Assembly: GCA_018398765.1 (NCBI GenBank)
Contig: JAHBMJ010002663.1
Location: 1 to 16,981, forward strand
Direction of reading: 5' to 3'
DNA: 16,981 nt
Source: Chromera velia
Taxonomy: Eukaryota; Sar; Chromeraceae
Shown: in pieces, positions 1-9,587 of the stretch
Position numbering within the stretch: the stretch's first letter is position 1
Layout: every line of letters begins with the position of its first letter
The notes under the pieces: model-generated
Seen by the model: the letters and a program-made list of their open reading frames with translations, nothing else
Database searches by the model: none
What the model was told of the DNA's origin: nothing
Position numbers and translations under genes: made by a program

Positions 1-6
1 AGCCAA

Positions 7-45
<39 letters not shown>

Positions 46-66
46 TCACTCACACACACACTCACA
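1..66. repeat. (CA)n / (CTCA)n microsatellite
   Basis: Uninterrupted CA dinucleotides run from about 11 to 40, followed by mixed CTCA/CA units to 66. The ten bases before the run (AGCCAAACAG) recur before the CA run at 1935. It lies beyond the 3' end of the minus-strand gene model. Confidence 0.95.
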
Positions 67-87
67 AAAAGACATGTTTGTATGTAC

Positions 88-89
<2 letters not shown>

Positions 90-125
<36 letters not shown>

Positions 126-176
126 CACGTATGTACATACGTACATATATATGTACTTCTATACATGTATGTATAC
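90..176. repeat. (TA)n run with flanking palindromic TATG/CATA stretch
   Basis: A TA-dinucleotide run covers about 90-122. It is followed by alternating GTATGTACATACGTACAT-like sequence to about 176 that is rich in short palindromes. No coding signal was seen. It sits just downstream of the proposed stop of the minus-strand gene and may lie in its 3' flank. Confidence 0.9.
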
Positions 177-177
177 A

Positions 178-1428
178 TCAGCAGATAGACAAAAAGACCA
201 GACGAATAAAGAAAAAACCCGACCGAAGAAGGAAAAAATGACAAAGGTTTTCGTCCAGAGGCACAAAGAGATGGATTCCTGAGGGGGAAAACGCAGAAGT
301 TCTTCTCACCGATGACCTGCCTACAGGCTCTTGAAGGTGGGAGGCAGCTAGACACTTGGACAATTCGGCACGCAGGTAGGGAGCCGGGTATGCACGCGCA
401 GAGAGAGACCCGTGGAGGCAAAAGCAGAAACAGCCTCAAAGAAAAGACTCAGTCGGGCAGAAAGGCATCCTCTACCTACTCACTCACTCACTCACTGACT
501 CACCTTCTATGAGCGTGAGGATGGATGAACCTGAAGTTCGAGGATCAAATTCTGCACGGAGTCCAATTGCTTTCCCCCCTTTCCCGTTTAAAGTCCCCCC
601 CTTCTTGTCCCGACTGTCCTTCTCCTTCTCTGCCGATGTCGCGGCAGCAGCTGATGGTCCCGAGGGGGGAGAGACAAGACTGCTGCCGCCACCGCTCACA
701 CTGCCGGGAACTAGGGGTATCAGAGGCCGAGCTGAGGAGGAGGCTTCTGCTTCCGTTGCTTTCTCTGCTTTCTCTTTAGATTCCTCCTGTGCCTGTGCCT
801 CTGGTGGTACAGCAGCAAGCACAAATTCCCCCCCCTCCGACTCTAGGGTCACTCGGAGGCCCGAAATTTTCAACAAGTCTGAGGGGGTGGGGGCACCCTT
901 CATCGAGAGAAGGGGATCCGCAAACTGCGACCTGAACTTGTTGTGTGTCTGGAGAAGAAGGCGGTACGCCGAGAGTTTACCCCGCAACCGCAGCGCTGCA
1001 AAGAAAAGAAAGAAACGAAAAGAGACAAGAACACAGAGAGGAAGAGAAAGTGGGGTCTAAATTGTCCCCCGACGGAATCAAAACAGAGAGAGGCCAGTGA
1101 GAATTCACAACGGAGCCTGCTGACTTCTTCTCCATCTTGCCCAAAGTCCGCTTAACCAACGTTTCAACCAGGCTGGTTGGTCAGTACGATCCATGCATAG
1201 ATACGAGAGAAGCGCGTCATGTTGCATTCGTTCAAAGCACAGAGAATACTGCAATGAGAGACGAGCATGCTTCAAAAAGCGGTCTACCCTACAGACTCTC
1301 CTAACGCGACGATCGGAGAGGAGGAAAAGGCGGGGGAAGGAAGGAGAGAGAAAACGCGTAAGGGTGAAAGAGACTGACGAAGCCTGTCGGCGATGACCTG
1401 CAGCTCTTTCGGCAACGCTGCACACACA

Positions 1429-1494
<66 letters not shown>

Positions 1495-1930
1495 GAAGAG
1501 AAAGGAAAGGAAACCTAGACGAGGACTACGCTGATGCATGCAAGGAGTGAGGGAGAAAAGGCGCGGAGAATAAATATGCGAACGAAAAAGGGGGACGTGC
1601 GGTAAACACCAAGACAACAGGAGTGCTCTCAATCTCTGCGCAAATTCCTTCGTGGTCTCATTCTGGTCTCTTTTGTTTTGTACGATGCAGAACTAAAAAA
1701 GGGCGGGAAATCACCTTTCCTTGATCATACACAAAGACAGGCAAAAGGCAGAGAGAAGATCCCAAGAAGCACAGCAAAACAGCTGAAATGGAAGTATTGT
1801 CAGCGGGCATCTGGTGTGCAAACTTTCTTTCTCGTGGGGTCTCCTTCTTTTTGGCATCTCAGTGTATCGTGCTGTCGTTTTTTTCTTTTTTTGAGCCCCA
1901 AATGCCTCCCTCATCAAGATCTCCAGCCAA

Positions 1931-1979
<49 letters not shown>

Positions 1980-2714
1980 AGAGAGAACGATCAGTTACTC
2001 ACGCGCAAGCTGCTTTTCTAAGCGCCCCAGCTCTTCCCTCAGACAATGCAGCCGTTTGGCCCGGGCCTCTGAGATCCGTTTCTGAGTCTGCACACACACA
2101 CACAGAGGGGGGGGGGGAAAGAGAGATAAAGAGGGAGAAAGAGGGAGAGAGAGGGAAGGGAGGGAGGGAGGGAGGGAGGGAGAGAAAAAGAGAGAGAAAG
2201 AGAGAACATGAAGGGGCAGGGGAGTGCGAAGGTTGAAAGAAACAGAGCACAGCGGAGTTGTGGGAGACGAGGTAGACAAAAAAACAATGGACACATAAAG
2301 ACAAAGCTACATGTCTCCACACACATACCCACACAAACTCAGACACACATAATCCCACCCCCACCACCCCACAGAGAGAGAGAGAGAGAGAGAGAGAGAC
2401 GAAAGAGCGCAAAGATGCTGAGGTTGCGTGAGCACGCACTTCATCACACACACAGGTGAGGTGCACAAACAAACACAGGCAGGCCCCCCAAGCACCTACC
2501 TCCATCCTCTTCATTCGGCTCTTCACATCAAGGAGACGGCGTCTCGCTGCCCTCACGAGCAGACTCTTTGTGGGAGGCACTTTTGCGTCCTCGGCTGCAC
2601 CTTTGCACGAATCCCATGCAGACGCAGACACGGGGGTTCGGTTCAGGGAGAGAAGCAGGCGGATGCATGTGTAGACAGCAGACTATTTGCATACGTGCGT
2701 CAGAGAAAGGGTGG

Positions 2715-2745
<31 letters not shown>

Positions 2746-4689
2746 CCAGGACACGCATTCTGGAAGTTTGACTTCTCTCTATACCCACAAAAGTTGAAAC
2801 TGGCAATCAGCACTAGGCAGACAAACAGGACAGGACGTGGCTTTATCCCCAACGCTTTCGCTTCACTGTCTCGTTCTGCAAACTGAAAGGAGAAAAAAAA
2901 TCCATCCGTGCATGCGGTTGGCCGAGCTAGAAAGGAAAACAAAAAAGAGGGGGGGCTGACCGGGTCCCTGCACGGTGCCGAGAGACTGGAGGAGTTCGTC
3001 GACGGCGACTTGGACGCTCATCCACGTGGGTGGGGCCCCCTGCATGGGGGGGTGCGAAGATCCTTCCCCCTCGCCCTCCTCCACAGCGACTGAGGCGAGC
3101 TCTTTCGCTTCCTTTGCACTGACGATTCGACCCTTCTCAAGGAACTCCAGTGCTTGGATCGCACTCGCGGCCTTCAACTCAACCAGCTTCGTCTCAGTCG
3201 CGCTGCTAGTCGGAGAGATCGCAGAAGCAGCCGGGATCGGACCATCGCCTCCGGACGGGGCCGGGCCCTTCACTCCCCCGTCCCCGCCCCCCCCAGATCC
3301 GCTGAAGGTTGGAAGGAACCGTTCAGCTTCCTGGTGTTGCAGTGATTGGAGTTGGCCTGCCCTGTGCACCAACTGTGCACACTGCCAATTCCACTCGTTG
3401 CGTTTCTTTTCCCAATAATCCCTCTTTTTCTTTCTTCGGTCTGACGCTGCTCTCTGAGCTGTTGCCTTGCGGAAGCCTGCAAGCTCTTTTCTATACCCTT
3501 CCGTGACCCCTGCAATTTCTGTTTGCTGCTGAGTAAGGGTGCCGAGTTCAAGTTGCAGGGACTTCAACTGTGCCTCCCTCTCCTCCCTCAGCTTCGTTGC
3601 GGCAAGAAGCTTCGTCTGAAGGTCTTTGTTGACATCGTGACTTTGTTGGCACTGGTGCCGAAGCCTCTCTCTCTTCTTTGCCTCGCTTGTTGCCGCCCTT
3701 TCAAGCTTCTCCTGCCGCTCTCTCTTCTTCTTTGACTCCTCCTCCATCGTCTTCAATTGGGCCGCCATCTTGTCGATTTCCTGCTTGCATGTTTCGACAG
3801 AGAGGCAGGCAGGCAGGCAGACAAAGAGGGGGGGGAAATACTTCCACATACACAAACGCACAAAGCCACACTTTGAGTGCAGAGCGCGGAAATCAGGGCA
3901 CGAGAAAGAGAGGTAGCAGACGGAGAACAGAGGTCGGAGGAACGAGAGACGGGATGCGGTTTTGAAAGGATCCCGCGGCGTGTCTAAACAAGAAAGATCG
4001 ATCATGTCCGCAAGCAGATGCTCACAGATCGACAACAGAAGAGAGCTTGAGACGAAAAGAACGGAGGCTGACCTTGTTTTTCTCCGTGACACGAGCAAGG
4101 TTGGTGCTCTGCAAACAGCGGAAGGGGAGAAACCAGAAAGTCGTTTCGATCAGACGTCCGCTGTTTTTGTTCAGACCTCTATCGTTTCCGACAAGAGAAG
4201 CACCTACAATGGACTTGACCCTTTCGCGCTGACTCTCGCGATTCCCACCCACCCCTAGGTCTCACTCACCCTTTCCTTGAGGGATTCGAGGAACACATTT
4301 TTTTGGTGCTCATCGATCTTGAAGGCCTTCAACATGGTCTGGTTGTCAAGCCGCCTCTTCCAAAGAAGAGGCTGTGCTTCAGAGCAAACGGAGCAGACTC
4401 ACTCGAAAAGGAACAAAACTTGGACTGATTGAAGCAAGCGTCACAACATGATGGAGACTTCCAGACAAAGGAAACGAACACAAAAGTCACCAGACAGTCA
4501 CGGACATACAACCACGGTCTAGCATGCCTGTTTCTCCGTCGAACTGCACAGCAAGCGGATTCGATTGATGTGCGAAACGAACAACCACTCTGCTCTCGCG
4601 AAAACAGTCGCGAGCTGGACGACGTCTTCTTCGATTCTTCGTTGATCACCTTGACTCATCCTTGGTTCCGTCGATCGTCGAGACGGCAT
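178..4689 (-). CDS. Eight-exon gene for a coiled-coil protein of unknown function
   Basis: Exons on the minus strand, in order: 4689-4650, 4376-4270, 4108-4073, 3780-2961, 2600-2500, 2087-2003, 995-504, 278-178. Together they are 1782 nt, an exact multiple of three (593 residues plus stop), with matching phases at every join and GT...AG borders throughout. The ATG at 4689 is the first in frame. Residues about 35-215 are a Lys/Glu/Arg/Gln-rich heptad-like coiled coil. Residues about 221-260 are a Gly/Pro/Ser linker, about 345-396 a second basic helical stretch, and about 430-540 Ala/Glu/Ser-rich and probably disordered. The last exon is short and hydrophobic. No catalytic motif, signal peptide or named domain is recognised; a scaffold or cytoskeletal role would be a guess. 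The first and last exons are the least certain. A phase-compatible cassette exon near 1168-1114 is possible but gives an odd Trp-rich peptide. Transcript data could move the joins. Confidence 0.62.
478..503. repeat. (CTCA)n run overlapping a splice donor
   Basis: CTCA units on the plus strand read as repeated GTGAGT-like units on the minus strand. They begin exactly at the donor of the 995-504 exon (GT at 503-502). The microsatellite therefore offers several tandem donor-like sites to one exon. Confidence 0.85.
1420..1490. repeat. Compound (CA)n(GA)n microsatellite
   Basis: A CA run at about 1420-1446 passes directly into a GA run to about 1490. It lies in the largest intron (996-2002) of the minus-strand gene, where the sense strand reads (CT)n(GT)n. 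Confidence 0.95.
1925..1977. repeat. (CA)n microsatellite with repeated 5' flank
   Basis: About 21 CA units follow AGCCAAACAG, the same ten-base flank as at position 1. It lies inside the 996-2002 intron of the minus-strand gene, close to the donor of the 2087-2003 exon. Confidence 0.93.
2089..2203. repeat. Purine low-complexity tract: CA, G-run, GA, (GGGA)n
   Basis: A short CA run (2091-2104) is followed by a run of about eleven G, GA-rich sequence, and seven or so GGGA units near 2155-2182. On the minus strand this is the polypyrimidine tract just upstream of the acceptor CAG at 2090-2088, so it may double as the splicing signal of that intron. Confidence 0.9.
2372..2399. repeat. (GA)n microsatellite
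   Basis: About fourteen GA units lie in the 2088-2499 intron of the minus-strand gene; the sense strand reads (CT)n. Confidence 0.93.
2712..2744. repeat. (GGCA)n microsatellite
   Basis: About eight GGCA units lie in the 2601-2960 intron of the minus-strand gene. A shorter run of the same unit sits at about 3803-3820, just upstream of the acceptor of the large coiled-coil exon; on the sense strand both read (TGCC)n. Confidence 0.92.
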
Positions 4690-4712
4690 GGATTTTTGTA
4701 TTTTTGGCTTTT

Positions 4713-4752
4713 ATTCAAGGGTGGCGGCGCATGGCGGCGCGCGCCCTTGAAT
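4713..4752. repeat. CpG-rich inverted repeat
   Basis: ATTCAAGGG at 4713-4721 is matched by its reverse complement CCCTTGAAT at 4744-4752, enclosing a GGCGGCGC-rich core. It lies 24 bp outside the ATG of the minus-strand gene and could be a protein-binding palindrome or a hairpin in a 5' leader. Confidence 0.75.
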
Positions 4753-4813
4753 TAAGCGCGCGCGGCCCTTCGATCGCGTCGCCGCCGCGCGTGCACGCAA
4801 TGAAAAAAAGTCA

Positions 4814-4835
4814 AATCTTGTGACAATCTTGTGAC
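4814..4835. repeat. Perfect tandem 11-mer in the shared promoter
   Basis: AATCTTGTGAC occurs twice with no spacer. A paired factor-binding site is possible; a replication slip is equally simple. Confidence 0.8.
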
Positions 4836-5120
4836 GGCAAAACTTATTTGCCGGTGGCATCGATCAACTCAGCTGGAAGCTGCTAGATCACCAGCTTTCC
4901 CGAAGTCGATCCCACCGAAGTCAAGCCGATCTGATCCTGCATCTCTGGCCTACTCAGCCAGAACGGTCCATCGACTCTCATACATTCCGTCAGTCAGACG
5001 CCATTTTTGTTCATACCCATGCAGCTCGACCATTAATCCAGACTGAGCCCTCACCTCTGACAGAACCCAGCAATCTGTTGCAGCACGACTGATTCTCTCT
5101 TGGGTGGTCTTTCTGGCAAA

Positions 5121-7720
5121 ATGGAGTCGACTGAAGAAGTTCCAGCTGCGCCCAGAACGATGACGTGGTACAGCAAACGTCAATGGCAGAGAGAAATATT
5201 TACTGTTCTGATTGGAGCAACGGTGAGTAATTTGAAACTAGAGCGCGGGGGGCGACCGACTGAGCCAACACATCACCTTCCCGATGGCATGAGTATGAAT
5301 GATTTGCTTTCAGAAAGGCGCGGCTCAGAGCGAGACAGGTAGCATCCTTCTTGAAGGCCAGCGAAAATCCACAGTAGACCGCGACCTCCTGAGCTCCTTT
5401 CAGAGATCTTTTTTGTTCACGTCTCCACGGGCGCCTCCTCTCTGTCTTTCTCTCTCTTTCCACTTTGTTCGTTCCCACCCTTTGTGATTGCGTACAGGGG
5501 GCCTGTACGTTTGCGTCGTTCGTTTACCAAGTCCTTGGGTTCGGGTTTCTGGGGCTGATCAGGTCAGCACTGCGCATTTGACCCAACGCTTCCTACCGCA
5601 AGGATTATCTTTTTCTTCCTTTCTGAATTATGATGAAGATCTTTGAAAGGTTGTCAGAGCCTGTACTGCGTCAGTCCTCAAGAGAGAATTCAGGAAATCG
5701 CGAAGTCTGTAACGTCTGTTCTTTTGATGACAGTCTCAAAGTGCAGTGTGATGAATCGATTCTCCCTCTCTTTCTTTCTTTCTTTCTTTCTCTGCTTCAA
5801 TGTGTGTATCCATGCAGCATCTGTATCGGTCTCTGGGCTCACTGGATGCCTCGGCGAATGCTTTTCGTTCTGCACACCTTGGTCTCTGTGCTCATCTTCG
5901 TTCTGCTCACAGTCCACGGTCTGTATACTGTTCCTTCCCCCCCGCTCTCTGTTCGTGGCTTTCTGAACTGCCAAGCCGCAGTCCTTCCCTCTCCTTTCTT
6001 TTTTCGTTGCTCCATCTGCGTAAACTTTCCTCCTTGACTGCTGTACTGTTCCACAATGCCCCCTTTTCCGCGATCCGATCTGTTGGCACCAATTGAGCGG
6101 CTGACGCTGTTCCTGACAAACAGCGCTGACTTTTTCCCCCTTCTCCCTCTGTACCATCCCCGTCCACCCTTTGTCTCTGCGTTGCTCTGTGGCCAACCTG
6201 CCGCCAGACTCGGCCCTTCTCTCTCATTGCCATGCATTCAGTAATCTTGTCGTTTCCATTTCCCTCTGCACGCAGCTGTTGGAGCGCTGGACACCTACGG
6301 ATTCCGTCAACAGCCTCCGGCAGGGGCAGAGGAGGAGGCGGAACCCGTGCAAGAAGGAGAGGGAGAGACAGAAGAAGTCGTGGAGAGGACAATCGCGCTG
6401 GTGAGTCCTTTACTTTCTCTTCCTGTCTTTCTCTCTCTGTGTCAGGTGAAGGCGAAGAGTGTCCGGTCCTCGAATTTATCTGCCGATTCACTGAGTCATC
6501 CCCGTCTCCTCCCTAGCTCGGCCTCCGTTGCCACTCGTTGAAGGAGCAAGGGAGACGGAAATCAATGTGGACAGGCATCAAAACCGTACAGTTTGCCTGG
6601 TGCTCTGGGTTTTGCCTTCGTCCTGCGCTCCTACAAACCTACCCATCCTCCTCTTATTGAGCCATTTGCCTGCTTGCTTGCTTCTCTCTTCTGTTCTGTG
6701 CAGGATATGTTGATCGTGTACGCCACCGTGATCGGACTCAGTGCTGTCGTGACGTGAGTGAGTGTTTCTTCCTTCCTTTGTCTTCTTTCTGCTCCCTTTT
6801 TTCTTTCCTCTTCGTCCCTTTCCTGACCTCCGTCATGATTTATTTCCCGGGCTCTCTACGGCACCGTCCACAAACACTGCGAATGACTAGAGGAAGGGAA
6901 GAGGAGACACGAGGGGAAGGTGCAGACAGGCAAAGAACAAGAGAAAAGGAGACACACTTCCGCAGAAGCAGCAGCTGATCTGATCCTTCTGCAAAATTTG
7001 TAAAATAGTTCCCTCCCTTTTGGAATCTCTGTCTCTCCTATTCTTTCTTTTTCTGGCATTCGTTTGTCCCTTTTTTTGTAGGGGCTTTTGTCATCTGACC
7101 CCGTCCACTCTCATGCCGCGTGCCTTCCCATGCGTGCACACACAAGAGGAGGACAGAGAATGCCACTTTTCTCACGCTGAACCAAACTAAATATCCAGAT
7201 GTGCGGCAGTCCCCTTTCCATGTTTTTTTTTCTTCCTGGTATCGATATGTTTTTAATGTTGACTGGAGAATTCTGAGATGGATCGTGTGTTGCCTGCAGA
7301 CTGTCGATTTCTCTCTGGGACTGCGTCTGCTTCGTGGACACCGAGGAGGACGCCCAAGAGAAGAACAAGGGGGGGGAGCAAAGGATTTCCGTGACTCCTG
7401 ACACCTTCGTTCGGGCCGCCACGAGTCTCTCTATGATGCAGATGCAGGAGCAGGAAAGAGAGAGGGAGAGGGAGAAGCAGAGAATGGAGGGAGGGGAAGC
7501 TCCACTGCCGACTGTGATGTACACAGGTGCGGAGACGGCAAAGACGCCGCAGAAGGGGGAGACGGGAACAGGGGTGGGCAATTTGTCTCGTCAGGGGACA
7601 GAGGCGACAGGAGCAGAGGCACCTCCCGTGGGGGGGCAGAGATTGTCAGTGGCAAGCTCTCGAGACGAGCCCTTCCGGCAGAGTCGCGGGGGCTCTGTAT
7701 CGTCCTCTGCGGCTCAGTAG
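5121..7720 (+). CDS. Six-exon gene for a four-pass membrane protein of unknown function
   Basis: Exons 5121-5222, 5498-5562, 5818-5918, 6276-6400, 6704-6753 and 7300-7720 total 864 nt: 287 residues plus TAG. Phases match at every join and all introns are GT...AG, several with strong GTGAGT donors and pyrimidine-CAG acceptors. Predicted membrane segments lie at about residues 25-45, 46-65, 71-91 and 130-157. The loop between the third and fourth (about 100-128) is Glu-rich with nearly no basic residues. The C-terminal tail (about 160-287) is hydrophilic: a Met/Gln/Glu/Arg stretch near 189-210, then Gly/Thr/Ala-rich and Ser-rich sequence. There is no N-terminal signal peptide; the first segment may act as signal anchor. 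Several introns interrupt membrane segments. It is tetraspan-like in layout, but I see no tetraspanin CCG motif or other family signature. It shares a promoter region with the coiled-coil gene. Confidence 0.8.
5769..5792. repeat. (TTTC)n microsatellite in an intron
   Basis: About six TTTC units form much of the polypyrimidine tract ahead of the CAG acceptor at 5815-5817 of the third exon of the membrane-protein gene. Confidence 0.9.
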
Positions 7721-7726
7721 GAAAAC

Positions 7727-7751
7727 AGAGAGAGAGAGAGAGAGAGAGAGA
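7727..7751. repeat. (AG)n microsatellite
   Basis: About twelve AG units begin seven bases after the stop codon of the membrane-protein gene. Confidence 0.93.
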
Positions 7752-8775
7752 CTGCCATGTTGAAGGGGGCAGGCGAGCAGGCTTAGACTCTCTAGCGGTG
7801 AAGTGTGACCTTTCTGACTCGAGTTTGAAAGCACCCCATTTGTATAGTCAGGGGATGGATGGAACGAACGGACTCGATCTGTCCTCCTCATTGTCCCTCA
7901 GCTCTAGAAGAGAGAGAGCTATGCAGAGCTAGGCCAATCGGGCCTCTTTTCTGTTGTGCTCCTTGGGTGTTCTTTCTTTTCCTTCCTCTCTCTTTCTGTC
8001 CCTGCACATCGTCCTTTTTGGGGCTGATCTGGAGCACTACTCCTTGGCGGGGGGGGCAGAGAGTTTGGGAGGGAGAGAGTAGAGGGTTGTTGCAGTTGTG
8101 TGATGGCCCGGTTGGTCCCATTGGTCTTTTTTTCTTTGTTGTTTCGCTGTTTCTTCTGGATTCTTTCTGTGAGTCTGTCCTCTTCCTTTTCCCCTTCCTT
8201 CGCAATTTCTTCCTTCCTCTCTTTGCTCTCTCCCGATCCTCTCCGTTCCTCTCGTCTCGTCTCTCGCCAGTGGGTGGGTCTACTTGCCTCGATGATGTCA
8301 GATCGTCGTCTCTTGACTGCGTCCGTCTTTCTGTCTCTTGCTGAACCTTGGGGGAATGAGAGAGAGAGCGGTTGCATGCCGTGCATGCATGTCTGTTCGG
8401 GCACGAGAAAGGGATTGAAATGCAGGAAGAGGGTGGGTGGGTGGGTGGGCTGCCCTCTTGATGTGGGAAGGGGGGGGGACGGGAGCAGGGGGGAGAACGT
8501 ATCGTTTTCCCGTGCATGCCTGTTTGATACTTTGTGCTGAAGCAGCTTCATTGGTGGGGTGGGAAGGGATGGTCAGGGAAAGAGGGCCGTTTTTTGTACA
8601 TTTCGTCTCTAATTAAATTCGTGTTTTGTTTGCTTGCTTGGTTGGTTGTTGAAGAGCAAATCAGCCCTCTGAAGGGAGAGATCACGATGGACCCCCCTTC
8701 TGGGTGAGACAGCGAATGACATCTCTCGCTGGTCTTTTGTTTTCTTGCAGACCCTCCTCTTCCTTGTTTACGTTC

Positions 8776-8846
8776 CTTTCTTTCTTTTCTTCTTTCTTTC
8801 TTTCTTTCTTGTTTGCTTGCTTGCTTGCTTGCTTGCTTTCTCTCTT
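8776..8846. repeat. (TTTC)n followed by (TTGC)n microsatellite
   Basis: TTTC units at about 8776-8810 pass into about seven TTGC units to about 8837, then CT-rich sequence. A minor TTGC/TTGG stretch also lies at 8628-8648. Confidence 0.9.
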
Positions 8847-9184
8847 TCATTCTTTCTTGCTATCGTATCATGCCTTACTTGTGCCGTCAGTCAGCCGGTC
8901 CATGTAAATAAATCGTTCAAGTGTCACGCCAAACGCTGCGATTAATTGGATACAGCGCTCAAATGATGAGTCAAATCCCTCTATTTCACAAAGTCTGGTT
9001 GCACCAGAGGCTTAATTTACAAATGCCAGTGAATCATAATTTCACATATACTGTGATATACATGCACCGTGACAGTATCATATATAAGGTGTATGTAACA
9101 CGATGTGTTATCATCTCAGTTAATCTCAGTTATGATGTGTGTCCTAGTGCGTGTCCAGATCGAATATAGATTCTATTAGAACCT

Positions 9185-9228
9185 TATTGATTGATTGATT
9201 AATTGATTGATTGATTGATTGATTAATT
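9185..9228. repeat. (TTGA)n microsatellite
   Basis: About ten TTGA/TTAA units, with two TTAA variants interrupting the run. Confidence 0.92.
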
Positions 9229-9269
9229 ATTATCATAAGATTTATAACTAGTACTAGCTTACAAAACTG

Positions 9270-9378
9270 GATTGAATTCCCCGGGAATTTGGTAGAATTT
9301 AAATTAGGAGAATTTAATCGAATTTGATGGATTTCAGTAGAATTTACCAAACGAGTAGATTCCACTAAATTCTCCAAA
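9270..9378. repeat. Short-period GAATT/GGATT array
   Basis: GAATT or GGATT occurs at 9274, 9285, 9295, 9310, 9320, 9329 and 9340, mostly 9-11 bases apart. It is followed by reversed copies (GATTCC, AAATTCTCC) at about 9358-9376. It resembles in plan, not in exact unit, the GGATTTT array at 16561-16792. Confidence 0.6.
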
Positions 9379-9387
9379 CTTTGCATT

Positions 9388-9587
9388 GATTTAAGATAAC
9401 GCTATGTACCAGTGAGAGCTTATTAGGTTTTGAAAGAAGAAGCATACAGCAGTATGCCAGTAGATAGCTTTTAATACATGGTAAACAGTAGTGGACAGAC
9501 ATTGTTTCTCTTAGTTTACTTAGTTTCTCTCCGGTTAGGGAGAGCAGACATACATGATGATACATGATGAAAAGACCTGAAATCTTA
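9388..9587 (+). repeat. Dispersed repeat, copy A
   Basis: From GATTTAAGATA (9388) to the AGACCTGAAATCT region (9574-9586), this block matches 13182-13316 in the same orientation. Shared landmarks include TTAGGTTTTGA-like, GTGGACAGAC, TTGTTTCTCT and GATGAAAAGACCTGAA. Copy A is longer because of small insertions, among them a perfect tandem 10-mer TACATGATGA at 9551-9570 that is single in copy B. It has no coding capacity. It may be an LTR fragment or a conserved 5' leader of an older element. Confidence 0.7.

Larger units (their letters stand above)
4690..5120. promoter_or_regulatory. Shared upstream region of two divergent genes
   Basis: This 431-bp stretch separates the proposed start codons of the minus-strand coiled-coil gene (4689) and the plus-strand membrane-protein gene (5121). 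It contains a CpG-rich block (about 4722-4798), a 9-bp inverted repeat (4713-4721 and 4744-4752) and a perfect tandem 11-mer, AATCTTGTGAC, at 4814-4824 and 4825-4835. No clear TATA box is seen in a convincing place. Its use as a bidirectional promoter is inferred from position and composition, and 5' untranslated exons could also be present. Confidence 0.5.
7721..8937 (+). other. Pyrimidine-rich 3' flank of the membrane-protein gene, no gene seen
   Basis: After the TAG at 7718-7720 comes a GA run (7727-7751) and then 1.1 kb of CT/TTTC-rich plus-strand sequence. Open frames here (for example 8100-8540) are low-complexity Ser/Leu/Phe translations that I do not accept as genes. An AATAAA at 8907-8912 could serve as a polyadenylation signal, which would make a long 3' untranslated region; that is unproven. 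Confidence 0.5.
8938..9387. other. AT-rich intergenic DNA, no gene seen
   Basis: Composition changes abruptly from CT-rich to AT-rich near 8940. No open frame with coding character or splice context was found. The stretch contains a TTGA microsatellite and a short-period GAATT array, listed separately. Confidence 0.6.

Noticed and set aside
1114-1168. Possible cassette exon of the minus-strand gene
   Set aside because: It fits the splice phase, but its acceptor lacks a pyrimidine tract, the peptide is strangely Trp-rich, and joining 2003 directly to 995 is also in phase and simpler.
1105-2631. Minus-strand frames reading through CA/GA microsatellites
   Set aside because: They translate to Ser-Leu and Cys-Val dipeptide runs and lie in introns of the coiled-coil gene.
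6401-6540. Extra exon or retained intron after the fourth exon of the membrane-protein gene
   Set aside because: The frame is open for 46 codons but the peptide is low-complexity. Joining 6400 to 6704 is in phase and adds a proper membrane segment.
8100-8540. Plus-strand 146-codon frame
   Set aside because: The translation is low-complexity Ser/Leu/Phe from CT-rich DNA, typical of this flank; no splice or start context supports it.
7888-8551. Two overlapping minus-strand frames of about 210 codons
   Set aside because: Lys/Arg/Glu-rich shadows of CT-rich sequence on the other strand.
8813-8837. CRISPR-like or regulatory direct repeats
   Set aside because: Simple TTGC slippage units without spacers.
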